A DNA stretch of 64,000 bases from Apoda limacodes (GCA_946406115.1 OX291545.1:27213153-27277152), one strand, 5' to 3'; positions 10,806 through 23,387 are shown, counted from the first letter of the stretch. Notes: a model not told the origin generated them from the letters alone. Translations and numbers: made by a program.

Positions 10806-11730
10806 CTACTTTTCAAATCTTCCAGACTAAAAATACTTTTATTTTGTTAAAAATTATGAGTGTTTACAAGCTGTTTTTAAATTAATTGTATATGTACTTG
10901 TAAGTATGTATTTTATATTTATTATTATTTCAAGAAAAAGCGTTGGTTTGTACCTATACATTTACAATAATAAAAAGTTGCGTCTGTATGTTATTTTAAT
11001 TTAAACATCAGGTTAAACGTCCATTGACTTGTTTATTGTAGTTGAGTGAGAACTCAAAAACGGCGAGGCATAAAATGATTAGTTTTTAATTGATTAATAG
11101 AGAAACTTGGCTTTGCCCATTAGACTGACTGGTTTATGGTTATTTTACCTAAAACACTAATTATTTCCGATGCAAACATCGATAACCATTTTAGAAATTA
11201 TAATTTTTCGCAACAAACTAAAGAAAAAAAAACTAGAAACAGAGCTGCCTACTTAAAATTATTTAAAAACAGTAAAAGAGAGTTGGCAACCACTGCTCTT
11301 AGTAGTGATTCCAATCACCAACAGCTAGCAATACAAATACATTTTACATTTGATCGACAAATAGTGCTATCAAGCTCAATAGTGAAAGAAATGACTCTCA
11401 TTTGAGGTTTCCGCGGCTATTACGCACCAGACCAGATTTGTCTGGTTTTTGTGCGCGTGCGCCGGATGTAGTTCACTCGTTGTTCGACTGTACTGGCTAC
11501 TGTAGATTGACTGTAATGTCGTTATAATACCAAGTAATCTCTAACGCTTATAACTTTATAATCTGGGAAAGTTGATTTATTTGTTGAATTATTTGTATAG
11601 ATTTTTTTTCTCATATTGTTGTTATTTTGACTAGTGAGTGTGTGACACGTTCTTGCTGATAGAATTTTTGTATTTGGTTTTTGTATTTTATTAAATTATA
11701 TAAACATTGATTTTCGTTACAACTTCTTTG
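10806..11730. other. AT-rich stretch with one small hairpin
   Basis: An 89-codon frame at 11136-11405 has no recognisable motif. Just after it, 11426-11432 and 11440-11446 form a perfect 7-bp stem (ACCAGAC/GTCTGGT) inside a short GC-richer patch. Nothing else is supported. Confidence 0.4.
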
Positions 11731-11734
11731 TAGA

Positions 11735-12240
11735 TTAGCATTTTTCCCGACTTCGTCAGCGTGAACTTTTGAAAAAGCTTTTAGTTCTCAGACAATTTTT
11801 TTTTTTCATTCGGTCTTTTGTCCTAGGCCCTAATTTCTAAAATCGGTGAAACACGTAAACCTTTTTTTTTAACCCAAAGTCGTAATGGGGAACTCCCCTC
11901 CTGGTGCTGACTTACCTTCGGGTTCGAGGCTCACGCTGGTCGAAGCCGAGGCTGCCCCCGCGGGGAGCCCTTGAGAGTTGGGTGCTATATAAGCTGAGAC
12001 TCCTTCAGATTCGCGCCCCAAAAGCCCGGTGGAGCAGTAATAGCTGCATCAGCCAACTACATAGTTAGTTTAGAAAAAAAAAAAATCAAAGGCCATGTAC
12101 CAATTTTCCCCTCTTATGGGATGAATGTTGCAAAATCCTTTCTTAGTGAAGCCCGACGTCACATAAGAAACTCGCATGGCTAATTTCAAATTCCTAGACC
12201 CAACTTAAATCAGTCAGTCAAACATATTAAAATAAATGAA
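11735..12240 (+). repeat. Dispersed repeat split by a retroposon insertion
   Basis: The left part (ending ...ATCGGTGAAACACGTAAACC then AACCCAAAG) and right part (GGCCATGTACCAATTTTCCCC ... GAATGTTGCAAAATCC ... AGTCAGTCAAACA) look like one repeat, related to 4430-4830, interrupted by the GC-rich retroposon at 11880-12085. A short AAAG at both junctions may be the remnant of a target duplication. Confidence 0.5.
11880..12085 (+). mobile_element. GC-rich poly-A retroposon, copy 2 (5'-truncated)
   Basis: The last ~200 bp of the family seen at 8139-8602. It starts at CGTAATGGGGAACTCCCCTC, passes through TTCGGGTTCGAGGCTCACG and CCCCCGCGGGGAGCCC, and ends in a 12-A run (12074-12085). It lacks the first ~260 bp of the 8.1-kb copy and carries a ~20-bp internal deletion after CTGGTCGAAG. 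5' truncation with a poly-A tail indicates target-primed retroposition. Confidence 0.7.
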
Positions 12241-12261
12241 ACGTACAACACATTATTTTAA

Positions 12262-12440
12262 AACGAGCTTATGCCCGCGCTGAATTCGGTTTTCGGCGTG
12301 GGACTCTTAAAGTAACTTCTTGATTACATTATAGTAACGAAGTTTGAAAGATTTATACCAAGCTATATGATTAAAATGGCTATATGACTTCGTTTATTTA
12401 TAGTTATTCCTGAGAAAACTTTTAAATACGGGATAAGCCT
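12262..12440 (+). repeat. ACTAGCTT-type dispersed repeat, degraded
   Basis: AACGAGCTTATGCCCGCGCTG, the GGCGTGGGACTCTTAAAG segment and AAGCTATATGATTAAAATGGC correspond in order to the copies at 5480-5650 and 44271-44995. Confidence 0.45.
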
Positions 12441-13670
12441 ATAAATGAGCATATGCGTTAGTTCAGGATGTAAGCTTACTCCAAATCAATATAGTTGTTA
12501 TGCGTTTAAGTGTGTTTGTTTTTCAAAAAGATGAAGATACAGTATTTTTTCAACTATAAAATTTAAAACAATAAACTATACGGTAACTAAGACTTTATGT
12601 TGTTATAATAAAACAAATAAAGTTTCGGTTAATCGGCTCAAAAAGCTTTTGTTAGAGCTTTCGTGTGAATATTACATTATAATCCGGGTAATGTGCGTCG
12701 GTTGACGGCGTAATGGCTTATTTTGCCTCAGATTATTTTGTAGTAAAGAAAAATTACCCACGCACGATAACTACGTAATCTAACAGCTAGTTAATCTTTT
12801 TCATATTACCTGATTGCTTTCAGAGTTTAAAAATTCATGTTAGTTATACTCATAAAATAACGTTTCAGTATTTTCATCTTGGGTTGTGATTAAGTGACGC
12901 CGTGAAATATGGAAGAAATCTGTTGTTTCAGTATATATTTTACTAAAACTATTAACATAACTGCCTATTTGCCTGAAACAAAATCGAGGTAGGTAGAATC
13001 AAGCTACTACCGCTAGTCTAGCTTACGTCTTGTTTTCTGAATTTGACAAATTGTAGTTTATTCGTTACATACAACGACATAAATTTATTTTTGGAACTTT
13101 TAAATTTCTAGAGTATAGATAAAGCTTTCGAAAGTACATGTGTTCTATGTCGCTTTTTTACTGGAACGCCTGCCTACCGACGAGTAAAACATTCATTGAA
13201 ATCACGTCAAAAAATAAAGATAATAAAATAATATATATATTTGAGATCGTGATATAGCCCGATATATGATTGCTTTAAAAACTGTACAAATATATCTTGG
13301 CAGAAATTTCCTAAAATCTAAAAGTAGGTAAATAGGTTTAAAATGATTTACAAGCAGTTTATTTAGACTTTAGTCGAGGGGGTGACTTAAAGAGAAATTC
13401 TTATTCATTTTTAAACAAATATTTTTACTGTTTTCTCAATTTCATGGAAATATGAAATATACTTGTTTCTTTTTCCATGCAATAATTATAGTAACTGTAT
13501 TTACTAATATAGCTTCTTTAGTCATGTTCTGTTCTAGCACACTTTATATTATTCTGTATTTGCCATATGAGCCAAGGTTCACTGCTTTCCAATTCTGAAA
13601 GCTGTACTTCAAAGTTGAAAAGGCCCAAAAAAATCGGCAAGTTAGGTCGCTTGTATTTATTCTTACATTG
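12441..13670. other. AT-rich stretch without recognised genes
   Basis: No element ends or coding motifs seen. Confidence 0.45.
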
Positions 13671-13679
13671 GATCTCGGC

Positions 13680-13927
13680 GTAGAGCTCAGTATTTCTTAC
13701 TCGTATTATAAAACCCCAAAGAAAGAAATCGTACGATTTTTGATCGCATGATCTTGATTAGAATTCCGTGAGATGATTTGGTCTGGAAATGTTTGCTGCC
13801 ATAAATCGATTAAATTGTTTCATATGCGGTTTGGCAGGTGGCGGCGCCATCCTGCTGAAACCACACATCGTCCACATCCATACCGTCTAGTGGGTCACAA
13901 GAACTCCGATATCATGTCCCTGTAACG
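13680..13927 (-). pseudogene. Tc1/mariner (IS630-class) transposase remnant
   Basis: Minus-strand reading starting near 13927 gives YRDMISEFL, a stop where Trp is expected, then after a one-base shift DGMDVDDVWFQQDGA. That is the block around the second catalytic Asp of a DDE transposase (QQDGA). It continues with degraded residues to SRSCDQKSYDFFLWGF, matching the ..CDL.P.DFFLWGY block that carries the third acidic residue. At least three frame changes and several stops mean no function. Only the C-terminal half of the catalytic domain remains, and I do not see its terminal inverted repeats. Confidence 0.75.
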
Positions 13928-14044
13928 AAAAATCCGGGCAGCTTGCGAGCGGTCTCAGCGTAACTTATCTCATTTTTGTAATATGTTTTTGCAATGATAA
14001 CGCGTTCTTCTGATTACTAGTTACCTTTTTTAACTTTGGAATAT

Positions 14045-14063
14045 TATATATATATATATATAT
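14045..14063. repeat. (TA)n microsatellite
   Basis: About ten uninterrupted TA units, followed at 14088-14122 by CA-rich and CT-rich runs. Confidence 0.9.
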
Positions 14064-14299
14064 CTGTTTTTTTACCCATAGTTAAAGACACACACACCCA
14101 ATCTTGTTATCTCTCTCTCTTTCATCTATACACAAACGAAAACAACTTATTATATATACCTATCGTATTTTCTTTTTAATATATTATGTATATTTGCCAT
14201 CCTGTCGTCCATGACTTACGTGAGGGTATTGCTGAAAATTAGCGCTGTAGCCTTCTTTAGACTGCAGCGCATTGCTAAGCTGGGACCTTTTCGGCGATA

Positions 14300-15175
14300 T
14301 ATATAATAACAGGACAGGTTAAAGCAGTAGTGCCCTGTTACCGAATGCACCGGCTAGGTGCTCAGAAGGAGGAGAAAAGATAGAGGGAGTTCAAAGGCGA
14401 GTAAAGAAACACTTTTCAAGGGTAAGGCAGGTTATATTAGTATACTCTTTCATTATATAGTAACAGCTTTTAATGCACAATATCCTAATCACATAGGGTG
14501 ATTCTTAACACTTAAATATCTAGATCACAGCTACCTAATTCACAATCATATAGGACTACCTAAATAAATAGAAAGATAGCTAAACGCAAGCCTGCCTACA
14601 CAGATTTTAAGTGTAGTTTTTAAAGCTTTTATTAGGGAACTAGTACACTCAGGTCTCTTCGGCCTAGAGCCCGATTCGATGTCTTGCTCGCTGTAGGCAC
14701 CCCTCAGGTCAGCACCGCCGTAGAAAGAAGACGCGGATGGGACTGATTTTACGTGGCCTAACAGCGTGTGGTGAGTAGTGAATATGCCGCCCGTGGCAGG
14801 CACAAGGTAAGGCCGCACGTGGCTAGCATAGTGCAAGACTGCACGTGAACGTAGCTCGCCAGTAGTAGTAGTCGGCGTAGAGCAGATCGCCCCGTAACCT
14901 TCGTGTGTAGCGGTGTTCAAGATAGCACCCCTACTGCACAGGCCGAAGGTTTGGAGCCAAGGAGACTCCGGGCAGGCCGAGGATTTGGAGTTTAGTAGAC
15001 TCCGGCCTTCCCCAGTAAAAGAACAGCAAAGCACCTGCCGTGCGCCGTCGTCAGACAACAAACGTGCACCCGCATACTAAGACGTCTTCTCACGGACCTC
15101 AGTTTAGGCGTAGAGCCGTAGTAAAGCAATATATATACGTAGTATATATATACTAAGAACCGTACTGTCAAGGAG
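14300..15175 (-). mobile_element. Possible solo LTR or short GC-rich transcription unit
   Basis: On the minus strand a candidate left end TGACAGTACGG (about 15172) is followed by a TATA-rich core (15129-15152), a GC-rich body holding a 171-codon open frame (15061-14546), an AATAAA inside TTCCCTAATAAAAGC (about 14633) and a further ~300 bp. TATA box, GC-rich leader and poly-A signal within ~0.9 kb suit an LTR. The open frame shows no motif and runs through the AATAAA, which argues against it being a normal coding region. No second LTR, primer site or gag/pol is present. An unrecognised exon is the alternative. Confidence 0.3.
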
Positions 15176-15654
15176 AAAGAGAAATGGATTAGCGACTTAC
15201 CAATAACTCACAAAACGAGAGAAAATAAATAAACAAAATTACCGAGGACTGTTTTCTTTTATAGCATAGAAGTAGATATGCAGCAATTTGTAATTTAATA
15301 ATAGAATCCGTGAAAATAATTATCAACAGAATTTTTTCACGACTACGTCAAGTATCTACGTAAAGTGAACTCTTTTGACGTAGCGATGTCAAACATCTAG
15401 AAATTGTTTGATCTCTAAATTTAAATTACCACAGTGGTAATGGACCTAAGAGCGAATGCCCAGAAACTTCTATCGTTTCCTACATCATCCGGTCCCTTAC
15501 CGGAGACGGATCACCAGAACCGGTCGTTCCGTTATAATATAACACTTGTCTCATATTATTTTATTTTCCTGTTTTTTATTTATGTATTTAAATTGTATAA
15601 TATACTACAATTGTTGAATACAATACAAATAAAATTGTTCCATGTTTCGAATGT

Positions 15655-15860
15655 GTTGGTTGTCACCGTAGACTTCGAGTTTTGTAATCTGTCCTTTAGA
15701 CTGCGCAATAGCCTCACAAAATTGGCCACGATTTAGAAGGGTGTAACCAGCGACATCCTCTTTTCACCAACCACTTTAATCCTGCGTAACAGAAGGAAAA
15801 GGAGAGGTCTGTGCTGCTGCGTTTGGGCGTATAATACACGGAAAAAAAGGAGGTTTAGAT
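15655..15860 (+). repeat. Dispersed repeat with TTTGTAATCTGTCCT core
   Basis: GTAGACTTCGAGTTTTGTAATC...CTGCGCAATAGCC is repeated in shorter form at 56820-56870 (ATAGACTTTGTAATCTGTCC...CTGCGCAAAAGGC). The 100-codon frame at 15434-15736 runs into this repeat and is not considered real. Confidence 0.5.
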
Positions 15861-18800
15861 AATATTGTTTTGAATTAGGGAAAATAGTAAGTTTAACAGA
15901 ATTTCTTTGATTCTTGACTCAAAATCTGATATTTTAAGCTTATGTCTTGTTTGAGTCGACACATAAAATACCAGGTTTAAAATATTAAGCATTTTCGTTG
16001 AAATTAATCAGCTAGTATAGCTTTAAACGATTTTTCTTTTCGTTTCACTAAATACTTGCTTTTCTAAAACTGAATGAACTTCATCACTGTCCTTCATAGG
16101 ATTTCGTGTTGGGTTTTAATTTTAAATAATTGTTTACTGTAGGGCTTAGTGCGTCAAATTAGTATCAGTTTATGCCAGAAACCTAAAGTTAATTATTATG
16201 TGAGACTTGAAAAGCTCGTGGCCCAGCCGCATTTGTATATCCGAAACGATAAGCGAAGTTAAGGGTATGGCAGTAGGGCTCTTACTACGGGTAATAAAAA
16301 AAACTTTATTTAATCTTGACGGATAGGTATGTAATTTTGGACAGAAACATTTTTTGTTTTAAACAAAATATAATGTTATTAATTTAAGATCTGCCGTAGT
16401 CAAGTTAAGAGCACTATTCTCTTGTGTAAACAAAAAAATTTCATCCGTGCAATAACACACGAAGTTCAACTCCCAAGAAACCTAAGTGTTTCAAATAATG
16501 TTAACTTCATATTATTTAAAATATTTAAGAGAAATAATATCTTAGATGAAGCAAATATTCGTTGGTGCATATATGAAACGATATTCTCGTGGTGTAACTA
16601 ATTCTTTTTTACCGTGTAGCTGAGGCGAACGAACTACTATTTTAATTTTATGGAGCGTTGGGAACAATGAATATGTCCCACCCAACGCTATCCTTACTAC
16701 TTGACTCAACTGTCTAGTTTATTTTATTCTTTCATTGCGATATTTTGTGACAAATAGTGACACAGGCCAGTTCGCGTTCAGTACACGAGCAATTTTTCCA
16801 AATTGCCTTCCTAGTGTAACATGTAATTTAATGGATTCAGGTGATATTTTCCTGGTCATTATAAGATCTTTGATCTTTGTCTACATAAAACTGGGTACCA
16901 TAATTGCAATTCTTATATCTCTTTCCTGGCCTTTTTTAGCCTATGAACACAATAAAAATTATAAAGAATTATGAACGATCACAGGCTTATGACAAAATTG
17001 TGATTTTACTTGTCGCTTTCATAATTTCGCACGACACGATATTGTCATAGACATTCATGTAAAATAAATGCAAAAATCGTCATAATATAACGTTATAGTG
17101 GACGGAAAATCAAAAGCGACGTCATATATTTGTATACATTTTACTTTCCTATGTTGTCGTGATTAAAGCTACGTCCACAATAAAATAGTAACGTGCAAAA
17201 TTATCAAAGCACCTAATGATAGGTACATTGTGTTTCTAAGGGACACCTCTCGTATTTCGTGATCTTACCAAACTGTTATTAGGCTGCATTACATTACATA
17301 ATAGTAAATTAAATATTGTAGTCACAAAATAATGTTAGTACTTAATGGATACCAAATCACAGGAAAATAAAATTAATATGTTATAAAACGTATTACGTTG
17401 ACAATCTCGACTTCCGGACCACACCAATGGGTCGTTTTGCCCTATTATTAAGTTCCGAACCAACACACGAGTACACGACGTGTCGACGACTGGAAAACCA
17501 CAAAGTAGATTTACCAATTTAACTATTACTATCCGCTAAATAATAAACAGCAAAGCTACAAATCAAATAAGGTCGAAATTACTGTTAAATGGTGGAATAA
17601 TAGATTGTGCAGATTTCAAATTCACACCACGCCGCAAAAAAACCAAAGCCACCGATGGCGCCTTGTCATTATAGACTTCCGAAAATGGTTATTTTTTTTA
17701 TAAACTTGTGGTCAAACTTCAAAGGAACAACAAAATGACAAATTACACACACAAACAATATAAAAGAAAAAAAAAACAAATTAGTATTTTCAACAAAGAA
17801 AGAGTTTTATTTAGAAAGGGAAGAAATTGTTAACAGGAATCCTTTTGTAGCGACTCCAAGACTAACTAATGCAAAAATGAACACATTATTACGTCTAAGC
17901 GTAAAATGCTACCGTCAAACCCTTTTCTATTCAAGTGGCCTACTTAAGCTGATAAGAAGATTTCATTGCTGAACAAATTTGAATACAGTAGGTATAAGTT
18001 ATAAGTATTCAATTGTCACTTATATAGTAGAAAGTATATCAATATCTTTTCGCCTTATTTAAGATTTATTTCCCTTTTTAAGGGAGTTATTATTATTGTA
18101 TTTGACTTTATGATTTGACTGAAGTTTTGAGCATTTCTAATAATCTAGGACACATTTTCTCAATAATTTTACAGTTCCTTTTAGATATATAATCATATTA
18201 AATGCTAAGTGTATTTTTAATAAGTGATGTTTTTATTATAAACAAACTTCCTTCTACACACACACACACAAAGACATCACTCTTAAAATGATGGCAAACG
18301 ATTCTCCAGGTCTCAAAAAGTAATATATTATAAATATTATATAATAATCATACTATTCAATACCTATTACACTTACAATAACTTCACTCAAGATAGGTTA
18401 ATGAGCTGGCAACTACACAGTCTACACAAATCAAATACATAGAATAACAAAAACGCACGCGCCTTTTGCAGTCAGGACATTTTTATAAATATTAGGGATT
18501 TTGTCAGGGTTTTGTAATTTTTCCTCTGTTAGCCCTACGGGTATTACACACAGCGCCATCTGGTCCCAAACTAAGCAAGACTTGTAATATAGATGGATAT
18601 AGAAAACAATGCATACAAATACATATATTTATTATTTTTGTGAATACGTGCATTATAAATAGAAACCACCCAGACCTAAGACAATACTCGTATGTTGGGT
18701 AGTCACATAAATATTATTTGGAACGAAAATTTAAAGCCTGCCCCTCAGATAGGCCGGCAGTCTTTCACTACCTACTACCGACAAAGCCACGGAGCTGTCG

Positions 18801-20265
18801 TTTCACGATTGTTTTCCCAAAAAAGATGAGATGAATTGCTTTTTAACACAGAACCCTAAAAGAGAACACTTAAAAAGCCCTAACCCAAACATTGCAAAAA
18901 TACTTTAAGTAATTCCTGTCTTATCGGGAGGACCAACTCGAATGTCAATCTTCGAGCAAAATCTCCAAAAACAAATAAGTTAATGTGCGTAAAGTGGTCG
19001 AGCTCGTGACTGGAGTGACATTGAACCCCGAGTCGAATCGAGTCAACATCCTCTTCTATCTTAAATCAATTTACCGTCATGACATATTGACACTGATAAA
19101 ACAAAGCTTTATAATAAGGAATTTCCTGTTTGACAAGCTGTTTTAACAGGGCAATATCATTAAATTAATACAGTGCTTTAATGTTGACCAAATACGTTTA
19201 ACTATATTATTTTTTCATTTGAACACAAATAAACCTTTTAAATAAATAACATAGCAGCGTTCAATTTTTTTTATTTTGATTAACATTGGGAAATTTAAAA
19301 TGTTTACAAGTTTGATTCCCTATCTGAAGTTTGATTCGGTCGTGAACTCCTTAATGACGTTCACTATTAATTGAATATCGGAAGTAATCAGACGCCATTC
19401 AAAAGTAATTACATCTTTACGTTCGAAATGGGCAAGCTCGCTTTTGTTAATGATATCGGGAAGTATTAATTTATTGACAGAATTAAATAAGATCAATTTA
19501 CACTAGAAATGGTGGGGAATTAAGTTCATAACAGGCGGAGTTGATAAGAGTACTGGTTTGGTATATTATTGGGCGGTGTTTCTCAGGGGCGGGGTCTGGG
19601 CCCCATGTTTTATTTGAATTATGGATGAGGTTGTGGATCTTGTTTCTTCGAACCAGTTGTGAATGCCGGGGCCTCGCACCCACTCGCCTCTTCTTTCCTC
19701 TTTTAATTAATTGATGTTTCCACTTAATGGCTTGTTTTGTAATTAGTTGGAACTATAAAGTTGAGTGCCTGGAGTTTATTAGATCTAGTGACATAAGTTT
19801 GAAAAAATTCTAGTGTTGTCGCCTAGTAAGTATTGCATGGATAATTTTATAAATGAAACTTGTTTTTTTACTATTTTATTGCCTCAATAGAAAGTTATAA
19901 ATTGCTTATCATTCATATTCATAAATTACAATGTGCACTATCCATTAAATTTATTTGTAATTCTTTAATAAGTCATACACTTTTCAATAGTTTATCAAAA
20001 TAATCATTTGTTTTATCTGCATTATAGTAACTTTTAATAAATAAATAAATAATTATAATAAATAATGATTAAGCGTGAAACGTTATAGCAGCAAACGCAA
20101 AGTAAAACTTGCCGTCGGATAGATAGGTATCTACTCTAACCACAAATGTCTTTAGGCAGTAACCTTGTTTTATTAAAATCATATAAATTACTTGATAAGT
20201 TAAGGTATCTATAGGTAAAAAAAATATTACAATATTTATTTCTAATACACACAAGTACCTACAGT
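15861..20265. other. Long AT-rich stretch without recognised genes
   Basis: Holds a 9-bp inverted repeat AGCGTTGGG/CCCAACGCT (16654-16662 and 16681-16689), a CA microsatellite at about 18256-18271 and a moderately GC-rich patch at 19560-19685. Short open frames at 16735-16974, 17335-17517 and 19498-19683 show no family motif; the first is mostly hydrophobic residues, as expected from T-rich DNA. Confidence 0.4.
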
Positions 20266-20269
20266 AAAA

Positions 20270-20345
20270 GAAACTTTTCTGGGCGCGGCGTATGGTCGCT
20301 AGTGTCGTGTAACTTCACACAATTTTAATATGGTGACTATAGTTT
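20270..20345 (-). repeat. Dispersed repeat, inverted relative of 25465-25600
   Basis: The reverse complement reads CACCATATTAAAATTGTGTG then AAGTTACACGACACTAGCGACC. The plus strand at 25482-25520 reads CACCATATTAAAATTGTGTG then AACTTACAACGACACTTGCGACC. About 60 bp are clearly shared. Confidence 0.65.
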
Positions 20346-21299
20346 TGATTTTTGACCACAGGATCTGGAAAGTTTGTTGTACTATAGGTACCTACTCGTA
20401 CCATATATAATTATACCATCATCATGAGATTCGTATAAATGTAGAAATTCTACCATACACTTGTATGAAATAACATGAGTCTTAGGTATTACGTATGTGA
20501 CCAATTTGGTATTAATTCATTGACAGGTCGATCATTTCCCGCATGTGAAAGATGGGGGAAACCTAAAATGATTGCAGTAGATAATATAAAAAAACACTTT
20601 TCCAATGATGTTTTGCGCGCGGATTTCACATAAAGAAATGTTTTAAGAATAGCAGCTCGACATTCTTAGGATTGAGGGATGAAAAATTCCACTCCCTCTC
20701 ATCCTGTGACGAACCAGGAACCAGGAATTTTATAGAGGTTGTCTCCTTGCGGTACAGGTGGTTAAAAATCATTTCCGTTTGGTAATTAACTGAAAATTGG
20801 CCTACAACTGCAGTTTACCAAGCCGCAGCCTATTGAACTACGACTGCACGCTTTGGTCAAAAGTTATACTATATTCGACGATAACACAAAGTTTCTGTAT
20901 AGTAAAAAGCTCAACAAAACACTTTCAGAAGCTTTCCCTGGCCGAAGGCTTTAATGACTCGAATTTGTAATTTCCGTACCGCCCCAAGAAATAAAAAGAA
21001 ATATTTTAAAATTTACTTTTTACGATTTTGACACAATTGAAATGGCGGGAACAGAAGTAGAGTAAACAACGCCACCGCCAGAAGAATTTTTGAATTAAAA
21101 ACTTTTGGCTAAAGTTATAACTTTTAATGTGCTCGCTGTAGTGTGCGCGTACTTTGTATTTTGAACAGACAGCTTTTATGTACATATTTGATGGAATAGG
21201 CGCGTCATTACCGCCCGTGAGTTCTATGAACGTGCGCTTTAAAAAGAGGAACATTTACAAAGAAAAATCCCTTGGGATTAAAATTGCAAAACCCGCTTT

Positions 21300-21362
21300 A
21301 CCGGCCAAGTGCGAGTCTAGCTCGCGCACCAAAGGGTTCCGTACAAACTTATTATATGTACA
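21300..21362 (+). repeat. GTGCGAGTC...CGCGCAC hairpin-bearing repeat end
   Basis: CCGGCCAAGTGCGAGTCTAG followed by CTCGCGCACCAAAGGGTTCCGTACAAACTTATTATAT. The GTGCGAG/CTCGCGCAC stem plus GGTTCCGTAC recurs, often at the edge of GGTTCCGTACCC-type repeats, at 28386-28428(-), 34268-34312(+), 36586-36632(-), 37984-38030(-), 40446-40492(+), 51140-51182(+) and more weakly at 37163-37205 and 58258-58300. Confidence 0.65.
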
Positions 21363-21363
21363 A

Positions 21364-21985
21364 CTAGTTAGTTAGTTAGTTAGTTGGACTTATGTTTTCC
21401 GCACTTAGCCTCATAATAGGGCCATTGTACGTAGGTAACCAATACCTGTCATTGGTTATTCATACCATCCCAGCTCCATCCAAAAGTTAAGGAGGCATCT
21501 GATGTTATTCAGCGCCTCTCTCATGGTTTGTGGATTCATAAGGTGTTTTGTCCGTTGGTCGCTCACGCTTTTGCAATGAAGAACCACGTGAGACGGTGTC
21601 TCCTCGGCTTCCATACAGCCCATAGAGGACTGTCAGTAACGCCGATATTGAAAAAGTGCCTGTTTAGCGGGCAGTGACCTGTTATTATGCCAACTATGTA
21701 GCGTAGGTTTTTTCTGCTAAGTTTTAACAGTTTGTGCGACAGATTTGCGTCCAAGGATGTAAGAACATTTTTGGTTTGTTTGCAGTCTGTCTGTTCTGCC
21801 CACTGTTTGTTGTGTTGTTGTAAGGTTCTGTCACGTAACCATGTTTTGAGTTGGATGAATGGTATCGGTACAATTGGTTCAGGTCCCATTATTTTAGTGC
21901 CCGATCCTCTCTTTGCCAACTCATCTGCCGCATCATTGCCTAGAGACCCACTATGACCACTATGTTGCATATGTACAACTATCTA
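21364..21985 (-). pseudogene. LINE fragment: RNase H end, C-terminal tail and 3' UTR
   Basis: The minus strand reads QHSGHSGSLGNDAADELAKR (residues 2-21 of the frame at 21970-21563), the C-terminal RNase H motif GHSG..GN..AD.LA of I/LOA-type non-LTR retrotransposons. It continues with WLRDRTLQQHNKQW and LRYIVGIITGHCPLNRHFF. Near 21620 the frame breaks: the other frame carries CMEAEETPSHVVLHCKSV, the usual Cys/His tail, down to the stop at 21456. The 3' UTR ends in a short TAAC-type tandem run (21364-21386), typical of I-clade 3' ends. Reverse transcriptase and endonuclease are missing, so the copy is 5'-truncated, and the frameshift makes it inactive. Confidence 0.8.
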
Positions 21986-22089
21986 GTTCTTCCATCATGA
22001 GATCAAGGCTCACAGTTTTATGATAAGTTTTTGGATTTTTTCCTATATTTGTGATGAAACATTTTTTATTGCATTGACATAGAAGCTTG

Positions 22090-22560
22090 ATTGTTAGGGT
22101 TCCGTACCCAGAGGGTACCAACAGAGCCCTATAACTGAGCCTGCGCTCTCTGTCTGTCTTTCTATCTGTCTGTCTGTCCGTCTGTTTCTGTCTGTCTGTC
22201 TGTTTGTCTGTCTGTCCGACCATTTAAAGGCTCTATCTTTTAGACTGAAATAGGTAGAAGCCCGAATTTTTACAAAATTCATGTTATAATGGGGGATTAC
22301 CTAAAAAATAATAAAAACTTAAAATTAAGGGGGGTCCCTATAATAGAACCTCATTTTCCTTGTTTTTGCTCTATCATAGAAACTTCATACTTGCAGTAAA
22401 AAATAGTGTGAGCTCTAAAGTATAACAACAAATAATAAAAATCGACTAAGTGTGAGACGAGCCGAAGCCATTACCATTTTAAATCAGTACAACGCCATCT
22501 AGCAATAGTATTAAGAGAAACAGTAACACGTTTATTCGGGGAGTCCTCAGACAAACTTTT
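22090..22560 (+). repeat. GGTTCCGTACCC repeat with (TCTG)n run
   Basis: Begins GGGTTCCGTACCCAGAGGG, carries a long imperfect TCTG run (about 22140-22218) and continues with segments shared with 27940-28265: AAAGTATA.AACAACAAA.AATAAAAATC, GTGTGAGACG and GCCATCTAGC then GAGAAACAGTAACAC. The Gln/Thr/Asp-rich frames on the minus strand here are translations of the microsatellite. Confidence 0.65.
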
Positions 22561-23387
22561 TTTATTGTGTTATAACTACAAATTATAAAATTTCGGATTT
22601 TTACTATATTTGTGATGTAAGTCCTTGCTTTGTGTCAAATTTCATGATACTAAGACAGCAGTACATACCTCATAGGTTTTGATTTGTATGTGAATGCCGA
22701 AATATGCGACAATAATGGCCGTATGTTTTTATTGCGTTGACTTAGAAGATAATTTTTTCTCCGGCTTCAAGTGACCGTAGACTTTAGTATTTGATATTCA
22801 TTTTAAATTGATACCTTTACGTGTTCTTGAAAAAAAAGATCTGACAGACGGGCAAAAAAGCGATCCTACAAGGTTACTTTTTTCAATTTGAGATACGGAA
22901 CACTAATAACTTTTGTCATAAGGCGGTCGTTCCTCTAGTAATTACATTAACAATCGGTACGGATAAAACCGGGTCGTCCACGTCGGCAAACAACTCTACC
23001 TAGAGTGACTGCCTAAGTAATCCTTTAGATAAACAATCAGATACCAACAAATGGTCGAAAAATGGTTTCCGCTGATGGAAAACTTACAAACATAGGTTCA
23101 TACGAACATAGGTTCAAGAAAAGCTTGTCAAAATAGTCTTTAAATTGCAATAATGACAGACAGAAATCTCATTGCTGGAACCTTCTTAATCTAAATTATA
23201 AATGATGACCAAATTCCGCCGGTGTCTTAGTTTATAAACTTGTGACCTTGAAAAAATATTACTATGGCACCAAACCTCTATAAGCATTCCTTTATCTTAA
23301 TTAGAACAGATTTATGAGTAGTTATACATTTAGTGTAATAGTAAAAATTATTTGCGCTGATTTTATGGAGAGAACTGACAGAAATTT
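22561..23387. other. Repeat-derived AT-rich stretch
   Basis: Resembles, in degraded form, the blocks around 37440-37640 and 51590-52020 (GTGTCAAATTTCATGAT, TATGCGACAATAATGGCCGT, TTGCGTTGACTTAGAA). No gene is seen. Confidence 0.45.

Noticed and set aside
15434..15736. 100-codon plus-strand frame
   Set aside because: Its end is inside a dispersed repeat that recurs at 56.8 kb, and its middle is a T-rich hydrophobic run.
21364..21386. TTAG-type run as a possible interstitial insect telomere repeat
   Set aside because: The unit is 4 bp (TTAG/GTTA), not TTAGG, and it sits exactly at the 3' end of a LINE fragment, where a short tandem tail is expected.
22094..22282. Gln/Thr/Asp-rich repeat proteins on the minus strand
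   Set aside because: They are translations of the imperfect TCTG microsatellite inside a dispersed repeat.
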